DNA from: Cyanoderma ruficeps
Taxonomy: Eukaryota; Chordata; Aves; Passeriformes; Timaliidae
DNA: 64,000 bases
NCBI GenBank assembly: GCA_008694505.1
Contig: VZDJ01000014.1
Coordinates: forward strand, 350,490-414,489
Direction: 5' to 3'
The first letter of the stretch is position 1. Each line of letters begins with the position of its first letter. Below, piece after piece: positions 22,404-33,990 of this stretch. A model generated the notes under the pieces. That model searched no databases, was not told the DNA's origin, and saw only the letters and a list, made by a program, of their open reading frames with translations. The position numbers and the translations under genes were made by a program.

Positions 22404-24097
22404 TGCTGCTGAGATCTCCTCACCTCTGATCAAATCCAGCCGAGATCCTGACTGGACAAATCCAGGCTTCTGGAAGAAGCAAGTTCTGGTGAAATGGGGG
22501 GTCTTTGAAACATCTCACAAACAAAAGATCTGAAGAGATGTAATCCAACCCAATCCAGCCTGCCAGAGCCATCTCCGACTTGCACAGTTTAAAGAGTTCA
22601 AGGCCAGGAGGCTCCATTATAATCTCCTAAAGCTGTTTCTGCATGGAGAGAGGGAGGGAGGGAGAGAAGGTGGCTGGGGCTGCTCCGTGCTGGAAGAGCC
22701 GTGTGAGAGCACCAGAGATAAAGGCAGCGTGGGCAGTGCTGGGGGGGATTTAGAAACGGTGAAGAGGTGGGGAGACCTGGCTGAGCCCTGACCTCTGCAC
22801 TGCTTGTTGTCTAAATTAGAGTATTCCCCAACACCCAGTCCCAGCTGTCTGCACAAACTGGGCCCAGCCATGAGCCCACCCCTGCAGCCGTGGGCAGCAC
22901 CTCCTGCCCAGCCCACACACCCGGGGCTCTGCACCAGCAGCAGGGTGTCCTTCAACCTCCCTCCTCCTATAAATAGAAAGGCTGTTTACGTCTCCTTCCA
23001 CCCAAATTTCACTTCCTTTTCCCCCTGCAAAGGCTCGGTCTGCAGACGTCACTGGGTGTCCCACGCTGAGCCCTGCTCGGTGCCAGGCTTTGCTTTACGC
23101 CTGCTCTGACGGAGCTGCACAGAAACCAGCTCGGGAGATGTTTAATTTTCCAAGCTTTAGATGAAAAGGATTCATTTAAAGCCTTTTAAAAATTTAGCCC
23201 ACTTCACAGCTCCTTCCAAAGATCGGTGTTGTGCTCTTTAAATAGGAGACGTGTTTTAAAGCTACTGCCATCATTTATTAAATTAGCCTCAGACTTGCAA
23301 ATGCAGCTCCCTCTTATTGAATCTTGTAATATTTATTTGCCAAGCTGCGATATTTGGAGCTGCACACGTTACACACACGGGGGGGAAAGAGGGAGGTGAC
23401 GGGGAAGGCGTGAGGGGAGGGGAGAAGGAAACCACTTCTACTGTAAATTGTGTAAATACATTTGCACATCCCAGGAGGGGTAAGGAAAAGGCATTGTAAT
23501 TAAAATGACTGCCAGGGTATTTTAAACAAGGGAGAATAAATAGACTTTTCTCTGCATGGCACAGGCTCCTTTAACTTGGAAACTTCGTGACAGAAGATGA
23601 TTAAAAATATCTTATGGCGTGTCTGAAATCTGCAAGCTTTGATGAGAAAAATGTTCTTGGGAATGAAAGGAGATCAAGTGAAGGAGGAACAGTCTCCTAC
23701 ACAGTGTTTTATAGGCCCAATTCATGACTGCAGATGTCACAGAAAATAATAATAAAAAAGCCTCTTTTTTTGCTTCCTAAGAGAAGAGAAAAGAACCATG
23801 GAGCAGGGCTCCTGTAGTGAGAAGATCCTTTTCTGCAGCTCTCGGAGCAGGGCTGAGGGATGCTCCAGGAAACCATGGCAATGGCTGAGGAGCTGCTGAG
23901 CTCCTGCCTGGGGATGTCACCCGAGCCAGAGAGGGCACAGGGCTGGCCCTGGCACCCCCAGCCCAGCCCTTGGGCACAGGACGGCCAGTTCTGCATCCTG
24001 CCTGCTGAACTGAAGCTCTTTTCTCTCTGCCAGCCTTGGGGAGCAGCTCTACCCCTCTGACAGCCCCGGGCTGGGCCTGCCAGGAGCAGCAGCAGCT
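22404..24097. other. Unique noncoding DNA with an AT-rich candidate element
   Basis: A purine-rich tract (GGAGAGAGGGAGGGAGGGAG) lies at about 22644-22665. The segment 23125-23350 is AT-rich and motif-dense (GTTTAATTTTCC, TTTATTAAATTAGCC, TTGTAATATTTATTTGCC) and resembles a conserved noncoding element. Two further AT-rich parts lie at 23490-23660 and 23730-23770. No gene is recognised. Confidence 0.5.
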
Positions 24098-24316
24098 CCT
24101 GGAGGGGCTGATCTGCCTGAGGAGGGGCTGATCTGCCTGAGGAGGGGCTGATCCTTGGAATGGAGGGGCTGATCCCTGGAGTGGAGGGGCTGATCTGCCT
24201 GAGGAGGGGCTGATCTCTGGAGTGGAGGGGCTGATCTGCCTCAGGAGGGGCTGATCTCTGGAATGGAGGGGCTGATCTGCCTCAGGAGGGGCTGATCTCT
24301 GGAGTGGAGGGGCTGC
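24098..24316. repeat. Minisatellite, 20-21 bp unit, about 11 copies
   Basis: The word GGAGGGGCTGAT recurs about every 20-21 bp. The two unit types are GGAGGGGCTGATCTGCCTGA (or CTCA) and GGAGGGGCTGATCTCTGGAGT (or CCTTGGAAT). In the second half they alternate strictly, so the later expansion copied a 41-bp dimer rather than a single unit. Confidence 0.93.
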
Positions 24317-24388
24317 AGGTGCTCCCCACACCCCGGCAGCTCGTCCTTCCAGTGCCTGGCACAGCTGCTGGGTCTAAACCTGGCCCAC

Positions 24389-24660
24389 ATGGAATCACAG
24401 AATGGATTTAAACCCACCCGGTGCCACTGCTGCCATGGCAGGGACACCTCCCACTGCCCCAGGCTGCTCCAAGCCCTGTCCAGCCTGGCCTTGGGCACTG
24501 CCAGGGATCCAGGGGCTGCTCTGGGCACCCTGTGCCAGGGCCTGCCCACCCTCCCAGGGAGGAATTCCTGCCCAAGATCCCATCCAGCCCTGCCCTCTGG
24601 CTGTGGGAAGCCATTCCCCCTCATCTCATCACTCCGTGTCCTTGTATAAAATTCCCTTTC
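24389..24660 (-). mobile_element. CR1 LINE fragment, passerine-type, about 270 bp
   Basis: Antisense CR1: ATGGAATCACAGAATGGATT at the 3' end, then GCCATGGCAGGGACACCTCC, CTGCCCCAGGCTGCTCCAAG, GTCCAGCCTGGCCTTGGGCA, CCAGGGATCCAGGGGCTGCT, GTGCCAGGGCCTGCCCACCC and CCCAGGGAGGAATTCCTGCC, ending in the GGGAAGCCATTCCCCCTCAT block. The element is 5'-truncated near 24650. It is well preserved and one of the better copies for subfamily assignment. Confidence 0.95.
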
Positions 24661-24756
24661 AGATTTCACTTGCCTCTCTCCAAAATCCTCCCAACCCTCG
24701 GGGAGTGGGAGCTCTCCCCTGTTCCCATGTGCTGTGAAGAGTTTCCCCTTAAGTAG

Positions 24757-24810
24757 ATCACAGAGTCATTAAGGCTGAAAAACAACTCCGAGATCATCGA
24801 GTCCAATATT
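24757..24810 (-). mobile_element. CR1 LINE tail fragment
   Basis: ATCACAGAGTCATTAAGGCT, then GAAAAACAACTCCGAGATCA and TCGAGTCCAATA, is the antisense 3' end of the 'attaaggttggaaaagacctc-aagatcatcgagtccaa' CR1 subtype. It is cut off after about 54 bp and leads straight into an A-rich tract. Confidence 0.85.
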
Positions 24811-24906
24811 TGATAAAATAATAAAAAAAAGAGATAAAACAAATAAAACAATTAAAAAGTAAAAGATTAAAAAAGATTTTTTTAAAAAAAAAAGAGAAAA
24901 AAGACC
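24811..24906. repeat. A-rich low-complexity tract
   Basis: Almost pure A with scattered T and G (AAATAAAACAATTAAAAAG, GATTTTTTTAAAAAAAAAAG). It lies immediately to the right of the short CR1 tail at 24757-24810, i.e. at that element's 5' truncation end on the element strand, so it is not the element's own 3' tail. Confidence 0.85.
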
Positions 24907-26474
24907 AGAAATATATTGAGCCTCCCACTCGATCAGAAAACCTGCCCTGAGGTGGTGACACCATCACAAGTGTCAGGGCTCGATGAAATTCTCTGTAACC
25001 TCAGCCTTGCTCCAAGGGGCTCTGGGATAACACCTCACTGCTAGAGTTCTCTGAAGACCTTAAAACTGGGAGTGCCCAGTTTGAAAAATTAGATATTTCA
25101 GATCATTTTGATCAGGCTTTTTTTTTTTTTTTAATCTTNTGCTCAGAGCCCTGGACCTGGTAACCACGGAAACTCGGCTTCCCAGGAAGAGGGATCCAGG
25201 AGCACCACCAGCACCAACTACAGAATCTCATCATCTTCCCTAACTGTGACATGAAAACATGCCTGATGATGCATCGCTGAAAGGGGAATTTTTTTTGGTG
25301 TTCATACAATATTCGCCCTCATCTCGGGGTGTGCTGTGATTGGGGTGCCCCATGCAGGTCACAATCCCCATCTGAAAGGGTTGATGGGTCCATCAGGACA
25401 TGGCAAACCTGGAAGGACAGGAGGTTGTGTCAAGGCACATCGGAAAAAATGTCCTGACATGTCCCTGCTGCTCAAGACAGGAAAACAAATGTAGAAAAAA
25501 AGGAAAAATCAGGGCGGGGAAAAAAAATGTACCAGAGAAGGTTCTATTGGGCAAACCCTGAGTGCAAAGCTGATGCCTCAGTTTCCCCACTTGCGTCAAT
25601 TATCTCCAGGGCAGCAGGGAGCAGCTCGGTGTCGCCGTTCCTGTGGGTTTCAGCATATTTCTGTGCCTGGCCTTTCTGGGGGTTTTCGAGATGCAGCGTG
25701 AGAACAGTCTCATCTCTTGCTCTTTGCACCTAATTCACAACTACAGTACTCCTTTGCCATAACCTGAGGGAAAAACCATCAGGGTACTTTTTCCAGAGCA
25801 CTGGATTATTATTTCGAGGGAAGACTACCTCTGGAAGATGGCAAACTTTCTGTGTCTCCAAACTTGACTTGCTACTGTGAGCTCAGTGTCCATTTGTATG
25901 GATTTGTATGAGCCTATTATTTATATTCAACAGTGCTACCTATTTTTACAGTGGAATAAAAAGAAAAATCTTACAGACATGTTCCAGAGCTGCTCCAGCC
26001 ATGACCCCCTGGCTGTGGGCTGCTGGCAGCTGAGGAGGGACCACGGGCAGCATCGTGCCTTGCTGGCTGCTGGCACAGCTGCCCGTTGCTCCCCAAGCCT
26101 CAAAGCCCTGAGGATAAACCTCCCCCTGGCCAGCAGGGCTGTAAATCCCTGGTTTGCTGCAGCAAGTGAAGGTGTTCCTGGTTCCTCCAGCCCCTGTGTT
26201 CCCGAGGGGCAGAGCCTCAGCCTCGGCCAGTGCTGCTCACTGTGTGTGCAGGGCCCAGGACAGGGCACACGGACACAGTCTGGAAAATCCCTGCCCATGG
26301 GGAATCCATCCCTGCCCCCCAGTTTATTGTGATGGAGAGGAGGGAACTGGCAGGGGGAAAAAGTTGTGTCGCTGCCCTCAGCACCCAGCTCTGGGGCTGG
26401 ACAAGAGAAACCGGAGCAGCTCAGGGCAAAGAGGAGGCTGGAGAGAGAGGAGGGAGCGTGTGGGGGGTGAGAGT
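24907..26474. other. Unique noncoding DNA, contains one N at 25139
   Basis: A T-run at about 25119-25132 precedes the lone N at 25139. The stretch 25480-25530 is A-rich. From 25980 the sequence becomes GC-rich up to the following minisatellite. No gene recognised. Confidence 0.5.
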
Positions 26475-26752
26475 GAGGCTGTGAGGGCACAGGGGCTGAG
26501 GGTGAGGCTGTGAGGGCACAGGGACTGAGGGAGAGGCTGTGAGGGCACAGGGAGTGAGGCTGTGTGGGCACAGGGGGTGTGTAGAGCCTGAGGGAGAGGC
26601 TGTGTGGGCACAGGGGGTGAGGATGAGGCTGTGTGGGCACAGGGGCTGAGGGAGAGGCTGTGAGAGCACAGGGGGTGAGGCTGTGTGGGCACAGGGGGTG
26701 AGGGTGAGGCTGTGTGGGCACAGGGGGTAAGGTGAGGCTGTGAGGGCACAGG
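26475..26752. repeat. Minisatellite, 29 bp unit with 23 bp variant
   Basis: GAGGCTGTG(A/T)GGGCACAGG starts at 26475, 26504, 26533, 26556, 26596, 26625, 26654, 26677, 26706 and 26734. The spacings are therefore 29, 29, 23, 40, 29, 29, 23, 29 and 28. The 23-bp steps lack a GAGGGT/GAGGGA hexamer. The longest minus-strand open frame of the window (26880-25936, 314 codons) runs through it and encodes a Pro/Thr/His/Ser-rich repeat peptide. I take it as an artefact of the array. Confidence 0.93.
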
Positions 26753-26959
26753 GCTCGGGGCCCAGGTGCTGCCCTGCTGCCCATGCTGGCACTGCTCTGA
26801 TGAAGACACTCTTGGCACAGGCTTTGGCCAGGTTTCCTCACAGGCCACTGGATGCTTTTCCTTATCCAATTCCTACACATGCTCCTCCTGGACTCGGCTC
26901 AGCTCTGCTCATGGCTCCAGAGCTGGAAAAGAGGAGAGAACACAAAGATAAAGGGCCGG

Positions 26960-27090
26960 AGAGAGGCGGGGAGGAAAGGCAGAGAGGAAAGGCAGGGAGG
27001 AAAGGCCCAGAGGAAAGGCAGGGAGGAAAGGCAGAGAGGAAAGAAAAGGAGGAAAGGCTGGGAGGAAAGGCCAGGAGGAAAGGCAGGGAA
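26960..27090. repeat. Minisatellite, about 12 bp purine-rich unit
   Basis: Repeats of GGGAGGAAAGGCA and AGAGGAAAGGCA, about eleven copies, mainly 11-13 bp apart, with one disturbed unit (GGAAAGAAAAGGAGG) in the middle. One strand is almost pure purine, so the array is a candidate for triplex (H-DNA) formation. Confidence 0.9.
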
Positions 27091-27522
27091 TTGCCCAGCC
27101 GGACAGAGCCCGGGGAGGAGGCTCCGCTGGGCTGCCCGGACTGGCAGCGCTGGGAAGGAGGAAGGAAGGAGGTGACTTCATCTCATACCAGAGCGCTGAC
27201 AGCCAGAGAGGATCAAAGCCTGGGAATCCCTCGGCTCCAGCAGGGAGACCTCTCAGCTGCCAAAAGCGGGGCAGGAGCCGGGGTTTGAATTCCAAGCTCA
27301 GCTCCTGCCCGGGGTCTTTCCCACGCCAGTGAGGAAAAAATCAAAAGGGTGACCCAAGTGACAGGCGGGATGGCTGGGAAGGAGCCGGCTGCTCCCTCCC
27401 CGCTGGCTGCAGGCACTGGGGAGGAGGATGGAGGGAACATCTGCGGCTGCCGGACTGCCCCAGCCCTCCGGCAGGGCAGAGACAGCGCCGGAGACGCCTC
27501 TGAGCCCGGGCACAGTGCAGAG
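27091..27522. other. GC-rich spacer between minisatellites
   Basis: Moderately CpG-rich sequence (for example GGAGCCGGCTGCTCC, GACAGCGCCGGAGACGCC) without recognised coding content. It is bounded by tandem arrays on both sides. Confidence 0.5.
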
Positions 27523-27920
27523 CCTTCACAGCCTGCCTGTACCTCTGCACCCACTGCAGAGCCTTCACAGCCTGCCTGTACCTCTGCACCCACTGCAGAG
27601 CCTTCATACCCTGCCTGCACCCCTGCACCCACTGCAGAGCCTTCACAGCCTGCCTGTACCCACTGCAGAGCCTTCACAGCCTGCCTGTACCCCTGCACCC
27701 ACTGCAGAACCTTCATACCCTGCCTGTACCCACTGCAGAGCCTTCACAGCCTGCCTGTACCCCTGCACCCACTGCAGAGCCTTCACAGCCTGCCTGTACC
27801 TCTGCCTGCACCCACTGCAGAACCTTCATACCCTGCCTGCACCCCTGCACCCACTGCAGAGCCTTCACAGCCTGCCTGTACCCACTGCAGAGCCTTCATA
27901 CCCTGCCTGCACCCTTGCAT
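27523..27920. repeat. Minisatellite, 39 bp unit with 31 bp variant, 11 copies
   Basis: CCTTCACA or CCTTCATA starts at 27523, 27562, 27601, 27640, 27671, 27710, 27741, 27780, 27823, 27862 and 27893. Spacings are 39 bp, or 31 bp where the octamer CTGCACCC is missing, with one 43-bp unit. The consensus is CCTTCACAGCCTGCCTGTAC then CCCTGCACCCACTGCAGAG. The long plus-strand frames across it (27349-28143 and 27428-28039) are Cys/Pro/Thr/His-rich and repetitive, and I reject them as genes. Confidence 0.95.
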
Positions 27921-27957
27921 GCACCCTTGCCTGCTCCCTGCCTGCCCTCCCCAGCTT

Positions 27958-28400
27958 GTCACAGGATCCTTTAGGTTGGAAAAGCCCTCTCAGACCATCA
28001 AGCCCAACAGTTTCCCTGCACTGCCAAGGCCACCGTTAACCCGAGTCCCCAAGTGCCACATCCACACGGCTTTTAAATTTCTCCAGGGATGGGGACTCCA
28101 CCTCTGCCCCAGGAAACCTGTGCCAGGGCTGGGCAGCCCTTAGGGGGAAAGAATTTTCGTAATATCCAGAGTAAACCTCCCCTGGCCCAGCCTGAGGCTG
28201 TTCCCTCTTGTCTTGTTGTCCCCTGGGAGCAGAGCCCGACCCCCCCCGGCTGTCCCCTCCTGTCAGGGAGTTGTGCAGAGCCACAAGGTCCCCCCTGAGC
28301 CTCCTTTTCTCCAGGCTGAGCCCCTTTCCCAGCTCCCTCAGCCCCTCCTGGGGCTCCAGCGCGTTCCCCAGCTCCACTGCCCCCCTTTGCTCCACACATT
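27958..28400 (-). mobile_element. CR1 LINE fragment, about 440 bp
   Basis: The longest CR1 piece in the window. Antisense order: GTCACAGGATCCTTTAGGTT, GGAAAAGCCCTCTCAGACCA, CCCCAAGTGCCACATCCACA, CTCCAGGGATGGGGACTCCA, GGGCTGGGCAGCCCTTAGGG, ATATCCAGAGTAAACCTCCC, CCTTGTTGTCCCC-like block, AGCCTCCTTTTCTCCAGGCT, AGCTCCCTCAGCCCCTCCTG. This covers the CR1 3' untranslated region and runs toward the end of its second open reading frame. It directly follows the 39-bp minisatellite. Confidence 0.96.
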
Positions 28401-28432
28401 CCCTTTCTGAACAAGCATCTCACGGGCAGCAA

Positions 28433-28498
28433 TATCACAGAACAGTTTCATTTGGAAGGGACCTTCCAAGGTCATCCAGTCCAGGCCCCCAGAGTTTG
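28433..28498 (-). mobile_element. CR1 LINE tail fragment, adjacent second insertion
   Basis: TATCACAGAACAGTTTCATT, then TGGAAGGGACCTTCCAAGGT and CATCCAGTCCAGGCCCCC, is another antisense CR1 3' end. Because it restarts at the 3' terminus only about 30 bp beyond the previous copy, it is a separate insertion and not a continuation. Confidence 0.9.
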
Positions 28499-29532
28499 CT
28501 CCACCGGGTTTTTAGACTCTTTAAAGAAACTTTACTTTTTCCACCTCATCTCTCAATTTTTTAGCTGCTGCTGTAAACCTCAGACCCAACCTCCAGCTGC
28601 CATTTAGAAAATAAACCACAAATGTAATCAAAGCAATTACTACCTCCACTTCAAACATTACATTATCAAGCCAACCAGCTCCCCATTGAAGACAATTAAT
28701 CTGCACACAGTCACCAAAAGAAACTGTCAGCAATTAGAAGTGGAAGCACAACTTTGTAGTTAATTGGGAATATTGCACCTCTGATACATGTTTAATTAGT
28801 TGATGGAGTGTGTCCCTTCTCAGACATTTTTCTTTTTCAATTATACCTGAAATTCATTTCTTATTCCCCCTACTTTTCTTTTTTGTTCCAATGCAAAATA
28901 ATAAAGCAAATAAATAAAGCATGAGTAATCTGAAACCTGATTCTGGCTCTCCCTTAGTTTGCAGCTTGTAATGTGTATACAGGAGTTTAGAGACCTCCAA
29001 GAGATAAGGAGGAAAAGATCTTTTTTTTCTTTCAGAGCTTCTCTTTTTTCATTAATCTGATTTTGAGACCTTGCCTGTGCATTTTCACACTTCTCTCATC
29101 AATCTCATTTTTGTCCCGTTTCCCTTGGGATTATCAGGTGAACGAACGGGAGGGCCCAGAGCTGAGCAGAGCCAGGCACATGCTGCGGTACATTCATTTC
29201 AACACTTATTTTACAAAGGTTCTAAATTTTATCTTTGCATAATGACGCTGCTTTGCATATCTATAGCTGCTTTCATCCCATGATCTCAGTGCATTCTGCA
29301 GACTGTTAATTAAGTCTCAAAACACAGCGGTGAAGTCAATAGGAGGGCTTTATTGGGGTGGGTTTATCTAATTTGTAGAAGAAAAGGGTAAACTGAGGCA
29401 GGGAGAGGCTGAAGAGGTGTTTACAGGGATGGAACAGCACAACAAAATGTATTACAGGAGCCTCGTCCTCCTAAACCCCACAGACAGAATCAGTCATCAC
29501 ATCTCTTGGTCCAGCAGCTGCACATCCCTGGG
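28499..29532. other. AT-rich unique noncoding DNA
   Basis: AT-rich throughout, with GACAATTAATCTGC, TTAATTGGGAATATTGC, GTTTAATTAGTTGATGG and AATAATAAAGCAAATAAATAAAGC. The stretch 28600-28850 is the densest and is a candidate noncoding regulatory element. No gene or repeat recognised. Confidence 0.5.
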
Positions 29533-29640
29533 GGCTGGATGGGGTTTGGTCTCGTGGGAGGTGTCCCTGCCCAAGGCCAGGCTGGGACAAGATGATCTCC
29601 GAGGTTCCTCCCGGCCCAAACCCTTCTCCAGTTCTGTGCT
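29533..29640 (+). mobile_element. CR1 LINE fragment, 3' end
   Basis: Sense CR1 tail: GGCTGGATGGGGTTTGGTCT, CGTGGGAGGTGTCCCTGCCC, AAGGCCAGGCTGGGACAAGA, TGATCTCCGAGGTTCCTCCC and GGCCCAAACCCTTCTCCAGT, ending TTCTGTG. It is 5'-truncated to about 108 bp. Confidence 0.92.
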
Positions 29641-32600
29641 CCCGGGTTCCCAAACAGCCCCAGGAGGGTGTGGAGGCCCAGGGCTGCACCCAACCCTGCA
29701 GCTGTGCTCAGGGCTGCTGTACCCAGAGCTGCTGCAGCCCACGTTCCCCCGTGGTTCGATGCCAGCACACTCCTCTCAGCACACTCAGCACACTCCTCTC
29801 AGCACCACCCAGCCCTCAAACGCTCTGGAGTTGCTCCTGGGAGCGTTCCTTTGCTTGGGGTGGGTGTTTGCTTTTGTCATCCTTGGCGCCGCTTTCCAAA
29901 CACTCTGAAACGAAAACATTTCTATACCCAGAAGGGCCCATTTCTCATCACCTCAGAGCAGCATCGCCCAAGAATAACTGTGCTGAAAGCTGACAAATCC
30001 AGGCTCTGGCTCAAGGCAAGAGGCAGCCAGGCGAGATTCCTGTTTGCCACGAGCAGAAAACATCCCAGGGCCCAGCCCTGTCCTGAGGGATATCGCTCCC
30101 ACACCGTGGAATTTGCAGCATGGGTGGCACATGTGGTCCTATCTGCCAACTCCAGCGAGCCTGGCTCCAGCTCCAAGAGAAAACTCTGCCAAAATCCCAT
30201 CACTTCGAGCAGAAAGATCCAGCCTGCAGGAATTCAACATGCCTGGAGAATTGCTGGGGGAAACCGCAACAACAAATCTGCAGAGAGCTGAGCTGGCAGA
30301 GCCAGGAACACCAACGTGGCTGCTGTCCTTCCCACTGCCCTTTGGAAACGCCTGTCCTGCCTTATCCAACATCATCACCTCGTTTGGAGCATCACTGCAG
30401 GAAGCAACGTCCCAGCTGCAATCCGGCTCCTTCGTTTTGTTTTTTGCTGGAGCAAAACCATCCAAGTCACAGCTCAGGTTTGGAGAAGGGAGGAAGCGTT
30501 TGCAACAGTTGAACTGGTGGGGGAAGAGAAAACGTTTTCAAGTTGCCTGAGAACAGCTGCAGACTTTAAAGGGCAAGAGTTTGTGTGGGTGAGTCTGCAT
30601 TGCTCTCCATCCCTGGGCAGGAGGAATTTCAGCAGCTGAGGAGGACCCTGGGGGGGTTGTGTTGGTGTTTGCCTCTCCTCCCATCTCCAGGTAGCAGGTA
30701 CAGCTCATCAACCATCTTCTGGAGATGGAAGCAGATGAAACAAATGACAGAAACCCTCAGAACCACGAGGTCACTGCTGGTGGCAGCAGCCACCCCGTGC
30801 ACAACGAAACCTCTCTGTGCTGTCGGTGCTGGAGTCAAAGGGAATGGATCCACCAGGCTTTGGCTCAGCCTGCAAAGCACATGGAGTGTGTGGGTGCTTT
30901 CTTTTTCTGCCAGGGACAATCCAAGCAAAACTCAACCTCCTTCTTCCTTCAGCTGAAAGAAAGCATCAACAGAAGACAGAAATTCTGGCCTGAAAAGCAG
31001 CCAAGCACTGCTGAGTACTGGCCCAACGTCCTTGCAAGGGGGAGGATTACTGAAGTGCCTTTGAAAAGTGCCTTGAGATTGTTCCATCTTATGTCCTCCT
31101 GGAACACTGGGATGAGGGAACAGTCAGGTTTGGAGCAGGGCCAGCCTCCCGTGCTGACCGTGAGGCTGCAGTCCTGCACTCACTTTGCACCATTGCAATG
31201 CAGCACCAGGAATTCTCCTCACCCTGAGCCCCCCTGGCAAACGGAGGGAGCCCCTCAGGCTGCTTTGGGAGGGTGTGTTGGGGTAGGGAACACAGAGATG
31301 CAGCAGTGGGGTGCAGTGGAGCTGCCCTCATCCCTTAAAGGCATCCTCAAAATGAGCCCTGCTAAGTTTTTTATCCCTGACAAAAGAAACACTCACCCCG
31401 CTCTGCTCCCAGCACGGCTTTGGTGTGATGCAGGTATTTGAGACCTCCCTTGCCTGGTCCAGCTCCCACAGCCCGCGGTATCAGCTGTTGCAGGCAAAGA
31501 TGCAAATCCTCTCCTATCAAATCAAATACCTTTCTGACAGTTTTAACATAATCTTCTCAAATGGAAATTTCCATCTTGTCCCCTCCTTTAAAGTCGAGCT
31601 TGTGCCCTAAAGCGGGAGGACTTCACCTCGATTCCAACACTCAGAGATGCTTTTAAATCCTTGCTTTGCAGCTCTGGCCACTCCAGTAACTCCCTGTGAT
31701 AAAGGGAAATCTCTTTGTGGAGAACAGTTCTCCAGTGTGTGCCTGAAATGCTCACATGCTTGACCTGCTTTTCTCACGACCCGAAAAGACCCACGGCTGG
31801 CAAAGGCAGCACACGGTGCCAACCCCACAACCCCATCCTGGGGAGCCCCTGCCCTGGCACCAGCCTCTGCCCCATCCCCTGCCCCAGCTCAGCTGCAGTG
31901 AGATGATGGAGAGAGAGCCCACAGTGCCAGGAGGGAGGAAAAGAAAAGAACTTTTCCCTTTCTGCTCCTCCCAGTTTTGTTTTCCTTGCAGGCTGGTGCC
32001 CCTCCCCACCCATGCTGGGTGATCCACCAAGTGGGCAGAGAAATGGGCATCACCCAAACCCCAAAGGTTTGTCCCTGTGAAGGTGCCCAGGATGGCTCTG
32101 CTGTGGGATGGTGGCTCCCATGTGGACACACCTTCACAGCAGTGAAAGTGAAGTGCTCAGCTGAGCCCAGGAGCTTCCCTGTGCTCTGAAATACCACAGT
32201 GGGATCTCTCCCCAGCACAGCGTGTGCCCTGGAGAGCTGGGAAAGGCCCCATTCCCTTTTTGTTCCCATTTGCAGAGCTCTGGGCCAGGGAAAGGCCGGC
32301 TTGAGCCCATCTGGAAGGAATTATCACAAGAGCTGTTTGTCAGCTGCTTCCACACAGAGTTGGGGTTTTACACCACTGGCCTTGCCCGGAACAAAAACCA
32401 GATAGGCAAAGAGATTTATTACACACAAATCTCACAGGATTACAGCTGCCCCACGGAAGGAAACCTGCCTGAGAGAGTGTTTTCTGACTGGCATGCAAGA
32501 GCAGAGCAGCCTCGCCAAAATTACCTTGGAGCATGGAAAATGGAGCAGATCCTTGGCTGGATCAAACAATGGCATCAGCAAATGCCTGGTTTGAGAAAGG

Positions 32601-33990
32601 AGGGGGAAGCAGAGATGAGGGCCCTGACTGAGGGACCACCCAGGAGATAAAAGAGGCTGGAACTGTTGCTGAGCTCTGCAGCCTCAGCTGGTGCCTACAT
32701 CAAATTTGAAGACTGTGATCATCCTCCACCCTGATCTAGTTGCAAATTACTTCAATGGGGTTTGAGACCCAGGGGATTGGGATCTGGTCTCATCCCTCCC
32801 TTCACCAAAGATGTGTTTACAAGTGAGAAATCATCCCTGGGGATGACCATGTAGTGTTTTCATCGATTTTTAACACCTCTTGTTTACCTGTTTCCAATTT
32901 GCAGGAGTCATTTTTATTTCTTTGCTGCTACATTTTCCACAAAAGCTTTTCTTAAAAAAAAAAAATCAAAAAAAAAATCAAAATTGTCTTTGAAACAGAT
33001 ATCGAGCATGTTTTGTTTCCTGACAACCACACGTAGAGATTCAATTTGTATACGCTCCTTGGTGGATATGTCATACTGTGATTGTTCACACATAACTGAC
33101 ACAGCAGAGCTGGGTGGGAGATACTTTACGTATTCCTGAAGAATTTCAGAGACTGATAAAACCACCAGTGGATCTAAAAGAGACCTTGATGTTTCGTAAT
33201 GTGTAACACAAAAGGGTTTCCTATTTAATTAGCCAAAATGTTAGATCAAAAAAGATGCCTTCGATTTGGAAATGAGTCGGTGCTGAAACTTGTAACTATT
33301 TTCTTCTCCCAGTTGAAAAAGATTTCAAATAGGGAAAATGAAAAAAAAAAATAACTTTGGGACAACGGATTTTTGTCTCACGAATGAGCTGTACCAAACC
33401 GAACATTTTCTGCTGGAGCCCAAATCAAAAGCTGTGACCCTGATCCAGCTGCTCTTGCAGAAGCATCACCCCAAACACTCCTCCCCTGACAAAACTGGCT
33501 CATTTCCTCTAGAAAATACAGGTAACGACCGACTTCCACACACTGTGTACAGAGGGAGTAAACTTGCACTGCCTATTATCCTGCATGTAGGGACATAACT
33601 CTCGCCTTGATCTCCGTTCAAGAGAGAAGGGAAATTCCAGCCTCAGAGCCTTTGTTATTATCTTGAGGCAGGGCAGCAAGCAGAGAGAGCATCCAGCACG
33701 ACCAGACAGAGGAAGGGTTTTGGAGACAGGGCACACAGCTGGCATCCTCCGGGGCTGTGAAGCTGAGCTGGAGAACTCCCAGCAGCCAACCTTTCATCTG
33801 CCCATCAGCATTCCTGCACTGGGAACTGCAGAGTCGGAACAACCAACGCAAAAGAGAAAGAAGAAAAGCAATTCTCCGACCCCACATTCGTTTTCGATGT
33901 TATAAACACAAGGTTTGCCCCAAACCCAGATCTGTGAGCAGCGGTTTGCAGAGCAGGGAAACGTGAGGGAGGGCACGGTGCTGTGTCGCC
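29641..33990. other. Unique noncoding DNA, 4.3 kb
   Basis: Mixed composition. A small 14-bp direct repeat CACACTCCTCTCAG occurs at about 29767 and 29789. The stretch 32830-33370 is AT-rich with A-runs at 32951-32962 and 32968-32977 and at 33340. Open frames up to 238 codons (30725-31441) overlap others and show no recognised domain. No RNA gene is seen. Confidence 0.5.

Noticed and set aside
25936..26880. 314-codon minus-strand open frame, the longest in the window
   Set aside because: It is driven by the 29/23-bp minisatellite at 26475-26752 and encodes a low-complexity Pro/Thr/His/Ser repeat. No domain is seen.
27349..28143. 264- and 203-codon plus-strand frames rich in Cys, Pro, Thr
   Set aside because: Both are translations of the 39/31-bp minisatellite followed by antisense CR1.
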